Part shown: one piece after another, positions 29,631 through 39,972 of the stretch
Layout: every line of letters starts with the position of its first letter
How positions within the stretch are numbered: the first letter of the stretch is position 1
Assembly (NCBI RefSeq): GCF_900176075.1
Contig: NZ_FWWV01000046.1
Coordinates: forward strand, 1 to 64,000
Source: Pasteurella testudinis DSM 23072
Lineage (GTDB): Bacteria > Pseudomonadota > Gammaproteobacteria > Enterobacterales > Pasteurellaceae
DNA length: 64,000 bases
Direction: 5' to 3'
Position numbers and translations under genes: made by a program
Notes under the pieces: generated by a model
The model's input: the letters and a program-made list of their open reading frames with translations, nothing else
Told to the model about the DNA's origin: nothing
The model's database searches: none

Positions 29631-30155
29631 ATGGCACTGGTTGGCTTATTTTATGGCAGCGATACTGGCAACACCGAAAATATCGCAAAAATGATCCAGA
29701 AGAAATTGGGCGATAATCTGGTTGATATTCGCGACATCGCTAAAAGCAGCAAAGAAGATATCGAAGCCTACGATTTTATCCTGATCGGCATTCCGACTTG
29801 GTACTACGGCGAAGCGCAAGCCGATTGGGACGATTTTTTCCCGACGTTGGAAGAGATCGACTTCACGGATAAAATCGTGGGTATTTTCGGTTGCGGCGAT
29901 CAAGAAGATTATGCCGAATATTTCTGTGATGCCATGGGCACGGTACGCAATATTATCGAGCCGCACGGCGCTACCATCGTCGGGCATTGGCCGACCGAAG
30001 GCTATAGTTTCGAAGCCTCACAAGCGCTGGTGGACGGCAATACGTTCGTCGGTCTGTGCATCGACGAAGATCGCCAGCCGGAATTGACCGAACAACGTGT
30101 CAGTGCGTGGGCAAAACAAATTTACGATGAAATGTATTTGGCGGAATTAGTCTAA
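29631..30155 (+). CDS. fldA: Flavodoxin 1
   Basis: FMN electron carrier that can replace ferredoxin under low iron. The 174 residues show the FMN phosphate loop FYGSDTGNTENIA, the 50s-loop region GIPTWYYGEAQADWDDF and GCGDQEDYAEYFCDA, all typical of the long-chain class. Order ybfE-fldA-fur is as in E. coli. Confidence 0.96.
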   Translation: MALVGLFYGSDTGNTENIAKMIQKKLGDNLVDIRDIAKSSKEDIEAYDFILIGIPTWYYGEAQADWDDFFPTLEEIDFTDKIVGIFGCGDQEDYAEYFCDAMGTVRNIIEPHGATIVGHWPTEGYSFEASQALVDGNTFVGLCIDEDRQPELTEQRVSAWAKQIYDEMYLAELV

Positions 30156-30297
30156 TCGCTCTCGCCTATCAGAATTATTTTGAGCCACTATTTGCAATTG
30201 ATAAGTATTCCACATAGAATACAGGGAATATATCAATTTGTAGCGACTTAATACATTTCCGATCCGATTCACGATAGCTATCCGATACGAGGTTAAC

Positions 30298-30747
30298 ATG
30301 TCTGAAGACAACATCAAATTATTAAAAAAAGCCGGTTTGAAAATCACCGAACCGCGCTTGAAAATTCTGTCCTTAATGCAGAATCACCATAATACCGAAT
30401 ATCAGCATTTCTCTGCGGAAGATATCTACAAAATGTTGCTGGAACAAGGCGAAGAGATCGGTTTGGCCACGGTTTACCGTGTCTTGAATCAATTCGATGA
30501 AGCCGATATTTTGACCCGCCACAATTTTGAAGGCAACAAATCGGTGTTTGAACTGGCGCCGGTCGATCACCATGATCACATTATCTGCATGGATTGCGGC
30601 AAGGTGATTGAGTTCAGCGATGACGTGATCGAAAAGCGCCAACGCGAAATCAGTAAAGAGTTCGGGATTCAGCTGGAAAACCACAGCTTGTATCTATACG
30701 GCAAGTGTAACAACATCAAAAACTGCGACGAACCGAACAAAAAATAA
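30298..30747 (+). CDS. fur: Ferric uptake regulator
   Basis: Iron-sensing repressor of 149 residues. N-terminal winged helix (KKAGLKITEPRLKILSLM, GLATVYRVLNQFDEA) and metal-binding C-terminal domain with HHDHIICMDCGKVIEF. One further cysteine pair (CNNIKNCDE) is at the C-terminus. The gene has its own 142-base upstream region with two small dyads. A USS-type hairpin terminates it. Confidence 0.97.
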   Translation: MSEDNIKLLKKAGLKITEPRLKILSLMQNHHNTEYQHFSAEDIYKMLLEQGEEIGLATVYRVLNQFDEADILTRHNFEGNKSVFELAPVDHHDHIICMDCGKVIEFSDDVIEKRQREISKEFGIQLENHSLYLYGKCNNIKNCDEPNKK

Positions 30748-30767
30748 GCTTTCCTAGATTCGATTCT

Positions 30768-30802
30768 AACCGCACTTGCTGCTCAATCTGGCAAGTGCGG
30801 TT
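30768..30802. terminator. Uptake-signal hairpin between fur and ubiG
   Basis: AACCGCACTTGC (30768-30779) and GCAAGTGCGGTT (30791-30802) form a perfect 12-bp stem with an 11-nt loop, between convergent genes. The plus strand continues TTCTGTT. Confidence 0.75.
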
Positions 30803-30820
30803 TCTGTTATTCATAGCAAA

Positions 30821-31531
30821 CTACTTTTTCCGCACAGTCGCCATATAATTGGCGCTGACATCGTGATTCAGCCAAAACTTACCGCTCAACGGATTGTAGT
30901 GATACCCTGCCATATCAAAACAGTGCAACTCGGCTTGATCGCACCAATTGACCAGTTCCGCCGGTTTGATAAACTTGTCGTAATCGTGCGTACCTTTCGG
31001 CAGCATTTGCAACACATATTCCGCCCCGACCACCACCAACGCCCACGCTTTCAACGTGCGGTTTATGGTGGAAAAAAACAGCACGCCGTCGTCTTTCAGC
31101 AAGGCTTGGCAACTGTTCACCACCGCAGCGGGATCAGGCACATGCTCCAGCATTTCCATACAGGTGATCACATCAAATTTTTCCGCTGGCGTTTGCTGCA
31201 ATTCGGCTAAAAAATCTTCTATCGTGGTCTGGCGGTAATCAATCTGCAAACCGTTTTCGACTGCATGATCGCGTGCGATCTGCAACGGTTGCGGCGACAT
31301 ATCAATGCCCGTCACCTGCGCCCCCTGCCGCGCCATGCTTTCCGACAGAATACCGCCGCCGCAGCCCACGTCCAGCACCCGTTTGCCGAACAAACCGTCC
31401 GCTTGGCGCAAAATGTAATCCAAGCGCAACGGATTCAAGCGGTGGATCGGCTTGAAATCCCCTTGCGGATCCCACCAACTTTGCGCCATTTTGGCGAATT
31501 TTTCGATTTCTTGTTGATCGACGTTTTGCAT
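30821..31531 (-). CDS. ubiG: Ubiquinone O-methyltransferase UbiG
   Basis: SAM-dependent enzyme for both O-methylation steps of ubiquinone synthesis. The 236 residues have motif [31 protein letters not shown] and the C-terminal [13 protein letters not shown]. It is convergent with fur and divergent from gyrA; ubiG next to gyrA is also known from E. coli. Confidence 0.95.
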   Translation of the reverse strand: MQNVDQQEIEKFAKMAQSWWDPQGDFKPIHRLNPLRLDYILRQADGLFGKRVLDVGCGGGILSESMARQGAQVTGIDMSPQPLQIARDHAVENGLQIDYRQTTIEDFLAELQQTPAEKFDVITCMEMLEHVPDPAAVVNSCQALLKDDGVLFFSTINRTLKAWALVVVGAEYVLQMLPKGTHDYDKFIKPAELVNWCDQAELHCFDMAGYHYNPLSGKFWLNHDVSANYMATVRKK

Positions 31532-31671
31532 TTTAGCCTGCTTCTCAAATAATGAATAAAAACCGCACTTTGCCGATTTTTATCAGTGCGGAAATCGGTT
31601 TCTCATTATGCAGAATTATTAATAGAAATTCACTATAAAATTAGGGAAAGAAAGGGCTTTATGCTATAATT

Positions 31672-31728
31672 CACAAACTTTTGATTAACGGTTTTATTTA
31701 GGTTTTCTCTGGGTTAAAACCGTTTTTT
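31672..31728 (+). promoter_or_regulatory. gyrA promoter and 5' hairpin followed by U tract
   Basis: TGC-TATAAT (31672-31680) is an extended -10 with a consensus hexamer, predicting a start near 31687. From that base the leader reads AACGGTTTTA (31687-31696), an 18-nt loop, TAAAACCGTT (31715-31724), with T through 31728. This is a terminator-like hairpin 35 bases before the gyrA start and no gene lies upstream on this strand. It may stabilise the mRNA or attenuate transcription. Confidence 0.6.
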
Positions 31729-31762
31729 GCGCTTTACATTCAGTCAATTAGGAAATATTTGC

Positions 31763-34420
31763 ATGAGCGAATTAGCAAGTGACATCTCCCCCGTCAATAT
31801 TGAAGAAGAACTAAAATCCTCCTACCTCGATTACGCCATGTCGGTGATTGTCGGACGTGCATTGCCCGATGTGCGTGACGGTTTGAAACCGGTTCACCGC
31901 CGTGTGCTTTTCGCGATGAATGTCGGCGGTTACGACTACAATAAACCGTACCGCAAATCCGCCCGTGTGGTCGGTGATGTGATCGGTAAATACCACCCGC
32001 ACGGCGACAGTGCGGTGTATGACACCATTGTGCGCATGGCACAGCCGTTTTCATTGCGTTACATGTTGGTGGACGGGCAGGGCAACTTCGGTTCGATTGA
32101 CGGCGACTCGGCGGCGGCAATGCGTTATACCGAAGTCAGAATGACCAAAATCGCCCATTCGATGTTAGCGGATTTAGAGAAGGAAACCGTTGATTTCGTA
32201 CCGAACTACGACGGCTCGGAACAGATTCCCGACGTGCTGCCGACCCGAATTCCGGCGTTGCTGGTCAACGGCTCCAGCGGGATTGCGGTCGGTATGGCAA
32301 CCAATATTCCGCCGCACAATTTGGGCGAAGTGATCGACGGCTGTCTGGCTTATATCGACAACAACGAGATTACCATTGACGAATTGATGACCTATATTCC
32401 GGGGCCGGATTTCCCGACGGCGGCGATTATCAACGGTCGCAAAGGGATTGAAGACGCCTACAAAACCGGACGCGGCAAAATTTATGTGCGTGCCCGAGCG
32501 GAAGTGGAAACCGATGCCAAAGGCAAAGAAACCATTATCGTGCATGAGATCCCGTATCAGGTCAACAAAGCCCGTTTGATTGAAAAAATCGCCGATTTGG
32601 TGAAAGAGAAAAAAGTCGAGGGTATCAGTGCGCTGCGTGACGAATCCGACAAAGACGGTATGCGGATCGTGATTGAAATCAAACGTGATGCGGTCGGCGA
32701 AGTGGTGTTGAACAACCTCTATTCCTTAACCCAACTGCAAGTCACCTTCGGTATCAATACCGTCGCCCTTGACCACGGACAGCCGAAGTTATTGAATTTA
32801 AAACAATTAATCGAAGCCTTTGTGTTACACCGCCGTGAAGTGGTGACACGCCGCACGGTATTCGAATTGCGCAAAGCCCGTGAACGGGCGCATATTTTGG
32901 AAGGGTTGGCGATTGCGTTGGCGAATATCGATCCGGTGATCGAACTGATCCGTCAAGCACCGACCCCAAGCGCCGCCAAAGAGGGTTTGTTATCGCAAGC
33001 ATGGCAGCTCGGCAACGTGGCGGCAATGTTGGAAGCGACCGGCGTAGACAGCGCCCGTCCGGAAGATTTGGCGCCTGAATACGGCATTCGCGATAACCTT
33101 TACTATCTGACCGAAGTGCAGGCGCAAGCGATCTTGGATTTGCGTTTACACCGTTTGACCGGACTAGCGCACGACGAACTGCTGAACGAATATAAAGAGA
33201 AATTGACCATTATCGCCGGTTTGCTGTATATCTTGAACACCCCTGAACGCTTAATGGAAGTGATTCGTGACGAGTTGAACGAAATCAGACAACAGTTTAG
33301 CGATCCGCGCCGCACCGAAATCACCGCTAGCTCGGCAGACATCAATCTGGAAGATCTGATTGCGCCGGAAGATGTGGTGGTCACATTGTCGCACGAGGGT
33401 TATGTCAAATATCAACCGCTCTCCGACTATGAAGCGCAGCGGCGCGGCGGCAAAGGCAAATCCGCCACTAAGATGAAAGAAGAAGACTTTATCGAGCGTC
33501 TGCTGGTTGCCAACACCCACGACACGATTTTATGCTTCTCCAGTCGCGGACGGCTATACTGGCTGCGTGTCTTCCAATTGCCGCAAGCCAGCCGCGGTGC
33601 GCGCGGTCGCCCGATCGTCAATATTCTACCGTTACAGCCGGACGAACGCATTACCGCGATTCTGCCGGTCGCCGAATACGCCGAGAACAAATATATCTTT
33701 ATGGCAACCGCCAGCGGCACGGTGAAGAAAACCGCCCTGACCGAGTTCAGCCGTCCGCGTTCCAGCGGCTTAATCGCCATTAATCTGCGTGACAACGATG
33801 AGCTGATCGGCGTTGACATCACCGAAGGCGACAACGAAATCATGCTGTTCTCGTCTCAAGGCCGCGTGGTGCGTTTCAGCGAAGAAGCGGTGCGCCCGAT
33901 GGGACGGACGGCAACAGGGGTTCGCGGAATCAAGTTAGCCCTAAGCAACGACTTAAGCGATGATGAAACGGATAACGACGACAACACCAACGACGATTTG
34001 GAAACCGCACTTGATCTGAATATAGACAAAGTGGTTTCGCTGGTCGTACCGAAAAGCGACGGCGCAATCCTGACCGCCACGCAAAACGGTTTCGGCAAAC
34101 GCACCAAGTTGGAAGAGTACCCGACCAAATCGCGTAACACCAAAGGCGTGATCTCAATTAAAGTGAGCGAACGCAATGGTAAAGTGGTTGCGGCGGTTCA
34201 GGTGGAAGACAGCGATCAAATCATGCTGATCACCGACGCCGGCACACTGGTTCGCACCCGTGTCAGCGAAGTCAGCACCGTTGGCCGTAACACGCAAGGC
34301 GTGCGCCTGATCCGCACCGCCGAAGACGAACACGTTGTCGGTTTGGAAAAAATCTGTGATTTGGACGAGGAAGATTCGGAAGTTACGGAAACGGAAATAA
34401 CGGAAAACATCACCGAATAA
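31763..34420 (+). CDS. gyrA: DNA gyrase subunit A
   Basis: Breaks and rejoins DNA in the gyrase A2B2 complex. The 885 residues (start [10 protein letters not shown]) contain the active-site Tyr122 in AAAMRYTE and the quinolone region [10 protein letters not shown] with Ser83 and Asp87 as in susceptible E. coli, so no common resistance change is present. The C-terminal DNA-wrapping domain has the GyrA box QRRGGKGK. A short acidic insert ([14 protein letters not shown]) interrupts the C-terminal blades and the tail is also acidic. GGAAAT precedes the ATG at 31763; an ATG twelve codons earlier falls in the leader. Confidence 0.96.
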   Translation: MSELASDISPVNIEEELKSSYLDYAMSVIVGRALPDVRDGLKPVHRRVLFAMNVGGYDYNKPYRKSARVVGDVIGKYHPHGDSAVYDTIVRMAQPFSLRYMLVDGQGNFGSIDGDSAAAMRYTEVRMTKIAHSMLADLEKETVDFVPNYDGSEQIPDVLPTRIPALLVNGSSGIAVGMATNIPPHNLGEVIDGCLAYIDNNEITIDELMTYIPGPDFPTAAIINGRKGIEDAYKTGRGKIYVRARAEVETDAKGKETIIVHEIPYQVNKARLIEKIADLVKEKKVEGISALRDESDKDGMRIVIEIKRDAVGEVVLNNLYSLTQLQVTFGINTVALDHGQPKLLNLKQLIEAFVLHRREVVTRRTVFELRKARERAHILEGLAIALANIDPVIELIRQAPTPSAAKEGLLSQAWQLGNVAAMLEATGVDSARPEDLAPEYGIRDNLYYLTEVQAQAILDLRLHRLTGLAHDELLNEYKEKLTIIAGLLYILNTPERLMEVIRDELNEIRQQFSDPRRTEITASSADINLEDLIAPEDVVVTLSHEGYVKYQPLSDYEAQRRGGKGKSATKMKEEDFIERLLVANTHDTILCFSSRGRLYWLRVFQLPQASRGARGRPIVNILPLQPDERITAILPVAEYAENKYIFMATASGTVKKTALTEFSRPRSSGLIAINLRDNDELIGVDITEGDNEIMLFSSQGRVVRFSEEAVRPMGRTATGVRGIKLALSNDLSDDETDNDDNTNDDLETALDLNIDKVVSLVVPKSDGAILTATQNGFGKRTKLEEYPTKSRNTKGVISIKVSERNGKVVAAVQVEDSDQIMLITDAGTLVRTRVSEVSTVGRNTQGVRLIRTAEDEHVVGLEKICDLDEEDSEVTETEITENITE

Positions 34421-34438
34421 CGCCATGCCACAATAGAC

Positions 34439-34463
34439 AAAGAGCGGTTTGATGCCGCTCTTT
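34439..34463 (+). terminator. gyrA terminator
   Basis: AAAGAGCGG and CCGCTCTTT, 9-bp perfect stem, 7-nt loop, followed by TTATTTA within a T-rich run. Confidence 0.85.
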
Positions 34464-34521
34464 TTATTTATCCAATTCCCGTCAACCTCAAAAGTGCGGT
34501 TTGAGCTAAGCGCGGTTTGAG

Positions 34522-35613
34522 CTAACGGTTAATATCAATAATCATCACTTCCGATTGCGATCCGATACGGAACGGGATTCCCCAGAAGCCGTAGCCGGAG
34601 GTGACAAAAAAGTGGTGCTCGTTCAGATTTAAGTAGCCGTGATCCAGCGGATAAAGCAGTCCCGTAATCAAATTCGCCGGAAAAATTTGCCCTTTATGTG
34701 CATGACCGGACACTTGCAGATCAAGCGGCAACGCTGCGTTTTCTAAAATTTCATCGGGTCGGTGATCCAGCAAAATACGAAAACGGTTATCGTCAGGCAA
34801 CTGCGCCAGCAATTTGTCCAACGGCAAACGTTGTTTATCCAAGCGATCATTGCGCCCGACCACCACAAAACGGTTATCAATCAGCACCGCTTCATCAGCC
34901 AGCACCGTTATGCCGGCTTTTACCAGCTCTTGATAAATCTGTTGCTGTGCGCCAAAAAAATCGTGGTTGCCGAGCGTGGCATATACCCCCAGCGGCGCTT
35001 TAATCGCTTGCAAATGCGGTTGCATATTATCCGCGAGGTACGATTCGACATTATCGTCCATAATATCGCCCGGCAGCAGGATAATATCCACCTGTTGCTG
35101 TTGTAACACCGTCGCCAGCTTATCCAGCTGTTTAGCGCCGAACCATTCTCCTAAATGCAGATCGCTGACCAAGCCGATACGCAAACTGCCCTGCAATTTC
35201 TCGCTTTGGATCGCGTAATGTTTCACATAAGGCGTGTAGGCGTTGTAAAGTCCCAAACCGACTACCGCCGCCAACATCAACGGCGCGGTAAGGCGGACGG
35301 CAGCGGCTAACCGCACTTCGCTCACAAATTTGCGGAGTGATAAACGCACAATCCATAAGCCAACGGTGATCATAAAGGCATACGCCAGCACAAACAGAAT
35401 AAAGGCGTTGAGGCGGTATAACGGAAAAATCCGGCTCATGGTCAGCAGCATGAGCACATTCGGAACAATCCATAAACCTAAACTCATCGCTAAACCGCAC
35501 TTTTTGCCTAGATAAGGCTTGAGCTGCCATTTCAGGCCGCGATTGACCGCATAGATAAACAGTTGTGCGGTCAGAAAAACAATTCCGAAAATAATAAGGT
35601 AACGTGGCGGCAT
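34522..35613 (-). CDS. Membrane-anchored metallophosphoesterase
   Basis: 363 residues. About four membrane segments fill the first 130 residues, then a calcineurin-like phosphoesterase domain with the metal motifs SDLHLG, GDIMDD, GNHDFFG and SGHAHKGQ. The layout is like the YkuE/YaeI group, some members of which act on UDP-diacylglucosamine or phospholipids; the substrate here is not known. The active site probably faces the cytoplasm or periplasm depending on topology, which I cannot fix. Monocistronic between gyrA and acnB. Confidence 0.85.
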   Translation of the reverse strand: MPPRYLIIFGIVFLTAQLFIYAVNRGLKWQLKPYLGKKCGLAMSLGLWIVPNVLMLLTMSRIFPLYRLNAFILFVLAYAFMITVGLWIVRLSLRKFVSEVRLAAAVRLTAPLMLAAVVGLGLYNAYTPYVKHYAIQSEKLQGSLRIGLVSDLHLGEWFGAKQLDKLATVLQQQQVDIILLPGDIMDDNVESYLADNMQPHLQAIKAPLGVYATLGNHDFFGAQQQIYQELVKAGITVLADEAVLIDNRFVVVGRNDRLDKQRLPLDKLLAQLPDDNRFRILLDHRPDEILENAALPLDLQVSGHAHKGQIFPANLITGLLYPLDHGYLNLNEHHFFVTSGYGFWGIPFRIGSQSEVMIIDINR

Positions 35614-35651
35614 AATGCTATTCCCATCGTATTAAAAAAATAAGCAAAGAA

Positions 35652-35683
35652 AATCCCCTGACATGGTCAACGCTCAGGGGATT
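35652..35683 (-). terminator. acnB terminator
   Basis: AATCCCCTGA (35652-35661) and TCAGGGGATT (35674-35683), perfect 10-bp stem; on the minus strand followed by TTCTTTGC. It lies about 30 bases after the acnB stop. Confidence 0.8.
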
Positions 35684-35711
35684 GGTGAATTATACAGATT
35701 AAATCGGATTT

Positions 35712-38318
35712 TTATACTGCCGTTTGAAAAATAACCTCATCGGCTTTTTTTACATAGCTGTTGATTTGGTCAAAGTTCATATAGCGGTAAGTGTCGTCTT
35801 TATCCACCTGCAAATCCGCCGCATAATCCAAATATTCGGCTACGCTCGGCAACCGTCCGAGCAGCGCGGCAATCGCCGCCAGTTCGGCAGACGCCAGATA
35901 AACATTCGCGCCCTGTCCCAGACGGTTCGGGAAATTACGCGTCGAGGTCGAAACCACCGTTGCACCGCTTGCCACCCGTGCCTGATTACCCATACACAGC
36001 GAGCAACCCGGCATTTCCATTCTGGCACCGCTCTTGCCGAAAATGCTGTAGTAGCCCTCTTCGGTCAGCAAAGCGGCGTCCATTTTGGTCGGCGGGGCAA
36101 TCCATAAACGGGTCGGAATCACCTCTTTGAATTTATCCAGTAATTTTCCGGCGGCACGGAAATGCCCGATGTTGGTCATGCAAGAGCCGATAAAGACCTC
36201 GTCGATTTTATCGCCTGCGACTTCGGACAGTTTGCGCGCATCATCAGGATCGTTCGGCGCACACAGAATCGGTTCTTTGATCTCGTCCAGATTGATTTCA
36301 ATCACCGCCGCATATTCCGCATCGGCATCAGCTTCCATTAATTGCGGATTTGCCAACCACGCCTGCATTCCTTTAATCCGGCGCTCAATCGTACGGACAT
36401 CACCGTAACCTTCGGCAATCATCCATTTCAACAGGGTGATATTGGAATTGAGGTATTCGATAATCGGTTCTTTATCCAATTTAATCGTACAAGCCGCCGC
36501 CGAGCGCTCCGCCGACGCGTCTGACAATTCGAACGCCTGCTCGATTTTCAGATTTTCCAAGCCTTCGATCTCTAAAATACGGCCTGAGAAAATATTTTTC
36601 TTCCCTTTTTTCTCCACCGTCAGCAAGCCTTGCTGAATCGCATAATACGGAATCGCATGCACCAAATCGCGCAGGGTAATGCCCGGCTGCATTGTGCCGC
36701 TGAAACGCACCAACACCGACTCCGGCATATCCAACGGCATTACGCCGGTTGCCGCCGCAAACGCTACCAAACCCGAGCCTGCGGGGAACGAAATTCCTAT
36801 CGGGAAACGGGTATGCGAATCGCCGCCCGTACCAACGGTATCCGGCAGCAACATCCGGTTTAACCACGAGTGGATAATACCGTCACCCGGGCGCAGTGAA
36901 ACGCCGCCGCGATTCATAATAAAGTCAGGCAACGTGTGGTGTGTGGTGACATCAACCGGTTTCGGGTAAGCGGCGGTATGGCAGAACGATTGCATCACCA
37001 GATCGGTTGAGAAACCCAAACAGGCCAAATCTTTCAATTCGTCGCGAGTCATCGGACCGGTGGTGTCCTGCGAGCCGACCGATGTCATTCGCGGTTCGCA
37101 ATATTGTCCCGGACGGATACCCTCGACGCCGCAGGCACGACCGACCATTTTTTGCGCCAGCGTAAAACCTTTATCGCTCTGTTCGGTGGCTTTCGGTTTG
37201 GCAAACACGTCATTTTCCGGTAAGCCCAGTTCACAGCGCGCCTTATGGGTCAAGCCCCGTCCGATAATCAGCGGAATCCGTCCGCCGGCACGCACTTCGT
37301 CCAATAACACATTGGTTTTTAAGCTGAATTCCGCCAACACCTGATCGCTGCCGTGCTTGCAGATTTTGCCTTGATACGGATAAATGTCGATCACATCGCC
37401 CATTTCCAGATTATTGACATCAACCTCAATCGGCAGCGCACCGGCATCTTCTAAGGTATTAAAGAAAATCGGTGCGATTTTGCTGCCCAACACCACACCG
37501 CCGGCTCGTTTATTCGGCACAAACGGAATATCATCGCCCATAAACCATAACACCGAATTGGTTGCCGATTTGCGTGACGATCCGGTGCCGACCACATCGC
37601 CGACATAAGCCAGCGGAAAGCCTTTTTGTTTCAACGCCTCGATTTGTTTAATCGGGCCGATAACACCGGCTTCATCAGGCTGAATACCTTCGCGTTCATT
37701 TTTCAGCATGGATAACGCGTGCAGCGGAATATCCGGGCGTGACCACGCATCTTGCGCCGGAGAAAGATCATCAGTGTTGGTTTCGCCGGTGACTTTAAAC
37801 ACGGTAACGGTGATTTTTTCGGCTAATTTCGGGCGTGATAAATACCATTCGGCGTCCGCCCAAGATTGCAGGATTTGTTTGGCGTAAACGTTACCTGCAT
37901 TGGCTTTTTCAACCACATCGTGGAAATTGTCAAACATCAATAACGTGAACGAAAGTGCGGTCGCCGCCAACGGCGCCAGCTTTTCATTATCCAGCGCTTT
38001 GAGCAACGGCTCGATATTGTAACCGCCCTGCATCGTCCCCAACAACTCAACCGCTCTTTCCGCGGAAATCAGCGGCGAACTGACATCGCCGCCGACCAAC
38101 GCCGACAAAAATGAGGCTTTCACATATGCCGCTTCATCAACACCGGCAGGCACACGGTTTTCAAATAATTCCACCAGAAAATCTTCTTCGCCATTCACTG
38201 GTTTTTTTAGTAATTCGACTAGCTGTGCGGTTTGCTCGGCATCCAACGGCTTGGCAACCACGCCTTGTTGTTGCCGTTCCGCAACGTGAGCTCGATAATG
38301 GGTTAAGAAATCTGACAT
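35712..38318 (-). CDS. acnB: Aconitate hydratase B
   Basis: [4Fe-4S] enzyme of the TCA cycle converting citrate to isocitrate. The 868 residues follow the AcnB plan: HEAT-like N-terminal domain, then the swivel domain, then domains 1-3 with the cluster cysteines in [12 protein letters not shown] and CSLCMGNQ. The second of two adjacent ATGs (38318) was chosen because GAGGTG (38329-38324) lies five bases before it. The leader just upstream holds two 10-nt blocks complementary to the candidate small RNA at 12279-12396, consistent with iron-dependent control. Confidence 0.95.
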   Translation of the reverse strand: MSDFLTHYRAHVAERQQQGVVAKPLDAEQTAQLVELLKKPVNGEEDFLVELFENRVPAGVDEAAYVKASFLSALVGGDVSSPLISAERAVELLGTMQGGYNIEPLLKALDNEKLAPLAATALSFTLLMFDNFHDVVEKANAGNVYAKQILQSWADAEWYLSRPKLAEKITVTVFKVTGETNTDDLSPAQDAWSRPDIPLHALSMLKNEREGIQPDEAGVIGPIKQIEALKQKGFPLAYVGDVVGTGSSRKSATNSVLWFMGDDIPFVPNKRAGGVVLGSKIAPIFFNTLEDAGALPIEVDVNNLEMGDVIDIYPYQGKICKHGSDQVLAEFSLKTNVLLDEVRAGGRIPLIIGRGLTHKARCELGLPENDVFAKPKATEQSDKGFTLAQKMVGRACGVEGIRPGQYCEPRMTSVGSQDTTGPMTRDELKDLACLGFSTDLVMQSFCHTAAYPKPVDVTTHHTLPDFIMNRGGVSLRPGDGIIHSWLNRMLLPDTVGTGGDSHTRFPIGISFPAGSGLVAFAAATGVMPLDMPESVLVRFSGTMQPGITLRDLVHAIPYYAIQQGLLTVEKKGKKNIFSGRILEIEGLENLKIEQAFELSDASAERSAAACTIKLDKEPIIEYLNSNITLLKWMIAEGYGDVRTIERRIKGMQAWLANPQLMEADADAEYAAVIEINLDEIKEPILCAPNDPDDARKLSEVAGDKIDEVFIGSCMTNIGHFRAAGKLLDKFKEVIPTRLWIAPPTKMDAALLTEEGYYSIFGKSGARMEMPGCSLCMGNQARVASGATVVSTSTRNFPNRLGQGANVYLASAELAAIAALLGRLPSVAEYLDYAADLQVDKDDTYRYMNFDQINSYVKKADEVIFQTAV

Positions 38319-38332
38319 CATTACACCTCGTC

Positions 38333-38359
38333 ATTGTGATAGTGAGTAAGTAGAGTAAA
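38333..38359 (-). promoter_or_regulatory. Candidate small-RNA pairing site in acnB leader
   Basis: In the acnB mRNA sense TTTACTCTAC (38359-38350) and CTATCACAAT (38342-38333) are perfect complements of GTAGAGTAAA and ATTGTGATAG in the RNA at 12279-12396, in antiparallel order with 7 and 13 unpaired bases between them. The inner block ends three bases before the ribosome site GAGGTG. Pairing would hinder ribosome entry. Confidence 0.6.
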
Positions 38360-38495
38360 TCGCGCTTGGCTAACAACAGACATTCGCCGCATCTATTGTT
38401 ATTAAATTGTTACATATTACACCCTCTGTGTTTGTCTGCCACCACTTTATTTGAATTCTTTGGGCTAGATCAAGGATTTTTTGGCTTTAACGGCA

Positions 38496-38520
38496 AAAGT
38501 GCGGTTGCAAACCGCACTTT
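38496..38520. terminator. Inverted uptake-signal hairpin between acnB and thrC
   Basis: AAAGTGCGGTT and AACCGCACTTT, 11-bp perfect stem with a 3-nt loop. It lies in the acnB promoter region, downstream of thrC, and may back up the thrC terminator. Confidence 0.55.
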
Positions 38521-38546
38521 CCGTACAAGTCGTTATCGGATAAAAC

Positions 38547-38572
38547 AAAAGCGAACCTTTCGGCTCGCTTTT
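38547..38572 (-). terminator. thrABC operon terminator
   Basis: AAAAGCGA (38547-38554) and TCGCTTTT (38565-38572) with a 10-nt loop; on the minus strand the stem ends in TTTTG. It lies 18 bases after the thrC stop. Confidence 0.7.
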
Positions 38573-38589
38573 CGTTAAATGGTTTCAAC

Positions 38590-39867
38590 CTATTTTTTCA
38601 ACAAATATGCTCTCAACAAACTGAAATCGTTATCCATTTCATCGGACAACAGCGGCAATTTGTTGTGTTTGTCCAACGCTGGCGGTAACGGCAGATCCAA
38701 ATTCAGAATCCGATCAACACTCTCTTTGAATTTCGCAGGGTGGGCGGTGCAGAGGAAGATACCGGTTTCACCGGCTTGCAGATCCGCACTTAAGGTATCG
38801 TAAGCAATCGCGCCGTGCGGTTCGCACAGGTAGCCTTTGGCTTGCATGGCTTGAAGTGCAGTTTCGGTTTCGGCATCGCTGCGGGCAAATGAGTGCAGCT
38901 CGTTTAAATGCCAGTTGTTGCGTTTGAAAATCTCTTCCACCCGCGGCCAATTGTTCGGGCGGCTCACGTCCATCGCATTGGATAAGGTGGCGACGGTGGC
39001 GTTCGGCTGCCACTGACCGCTCTTTAAGTAACGCGGCACGGTGTCGTTGGCGTTGGTCGAGGCGATAAAGCGTTTAATCGGCAAGCCCAACCATTTGGCA
39101 ATTAATCCGGCGGTCAAGTTACCGAAATTGCCGCTCGGCACGGAAACCACCACGTTATCACGTTTTTCTTGCTGCAGTTGCGCCACCGCTTCAAAGTAAT
39201 AGCACACCTGCGCCAATAAACGGCTGATGTTGATCGAGTTGGCGGAATTCAAACCGATTGCCTCACGCAATGCTTGATCGTCAAACGCCTTTTTGACTAA
39301 CGCTTGGCAATCGTCAAAATCGCCGTTAATCGCCACGGTGCTGATATTGCCGCCCAAGGTGCAGAACAATTTTTCTTGCAACGGGCTGATTTTGCCTTTC
39401 GGATACAGAATCACCACTTCAATGTTGTCTAACCCGTGGAAAGCGTGCGCTACCGCAGCGCCGGTATCGCCGGAAGTGGCGGTCAGAATGGTGATTTTGC
39501 CTTCGCCGCGAATCGCCGCTAACGTGCGTGCCATAAAGCGTCCGCCGAAATCTTTAAATGCCAAGGTTGGACCGTGAAACAGCTCCAACGCATAAATATT
39601 TTCTTCCACCTTAACCAACGGTGCAGGGAATGTGAACGCATCGCTGATGATTTGATTTAATACCGCACTTGGCAATTCTTCGCCGATTAAGGCAGCCAAA
39701 ATCGCTTGGCTACGTTCCACCAACGGCAGTTCCAGCAAGGCTTCAACATTGTCTAATTGTGGGATCACTTCTGGGAAGAACAACCCTTGGTTTTTGCCTA
39801 ACCCTTGGCGCACCGCTTGCGCGAAATTCACCTGCTCTTCCGGATGCTTGATATTGTATAAATTCAT
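38590..39867 (-). CDS. thrC: Threonine synthase
   Basis: PLP enzyme turning phosphohomoserine into threonine. The 425 residues start MNLYNIKHPEEQVNFAQAVR; the PLP lysine is in GPTLAFKDFGGRF; SGDTGAAVAHAF and VPSGNFGNLTAG bind the cofactor phosphate. Third gene of the thr operon but separated from thrB by 244 bases that contain REP-like repeats, so it may be expressed partly on its own. Confidence 0.96.
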   Translation of the reverse strand: MNLYNIKHPEEQVNFAQAVRQGLGKNQGLFFPEVIPQLDNVEALLELPLVERSQAILAALIGEELPSAVLNQIISDAFTFPAPLVKVEENIYALELFHGPTLAFKDFGGRFMARTLAAIRGEGKITILTATSGDTGAAVAHAFHGLDNIEVVILYPKGKISPLQEKLFCTLGGNISTVAINGDFDDCQALVKKAFDDQALREAIGLNSANSINISRLLAQVCYYFEAVAQLQQEKRDNVVVSVPSGNFGNLTAGLIAKWLGLPIKRFIASTNANDTVPRYLKSGQWQPNATVATLSNAMDVSRPNNWPRVEEIFKRNNWHLNELHSFARSDAETETALQAMQAKGYLCEPHGAIAYDTLSADLQAGETGIFLCTAHPAKFKESVDRILNLDLPLPPALDKHNKLPLLSDEMDNDFSLLRAYLLKK

Positions 39868-39917
39868 TAAAAAATCCTTTAATTATGATTTGGTGCTCAC
39901 TTGTTCAGCGAGGCAAT

Positions 39918-39942
39918 GTAGGGACGGATTGCATATCTGCCC
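39918..39942. repeat. Single REP-like unit
   Basis: GTAG followed by GGACGGATTGCATATCTGCCC, an imperfect hairpin of the same family as copies A and B. It lies 30 bases left of copy B in the same orientation as copy B's left unit. Confidence 0.6.
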
Positions 39943-39972
39943 AGATTATTAACAAAGTTATTAATGAGCTAA

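Noticed and set aside
32009-32023. Possible quinolone-resistance change in gyrA
   Set aside because: Codons 83 and 87 are Ser and Asp as in susceptible enzymes.
38461-38473. FNR-like half site upstream of acnB (TTGATCTAG on the minus strand)
   Set aside because: Only one half matches; the other half has CCCAA. Distance to the start is about 145 bases.
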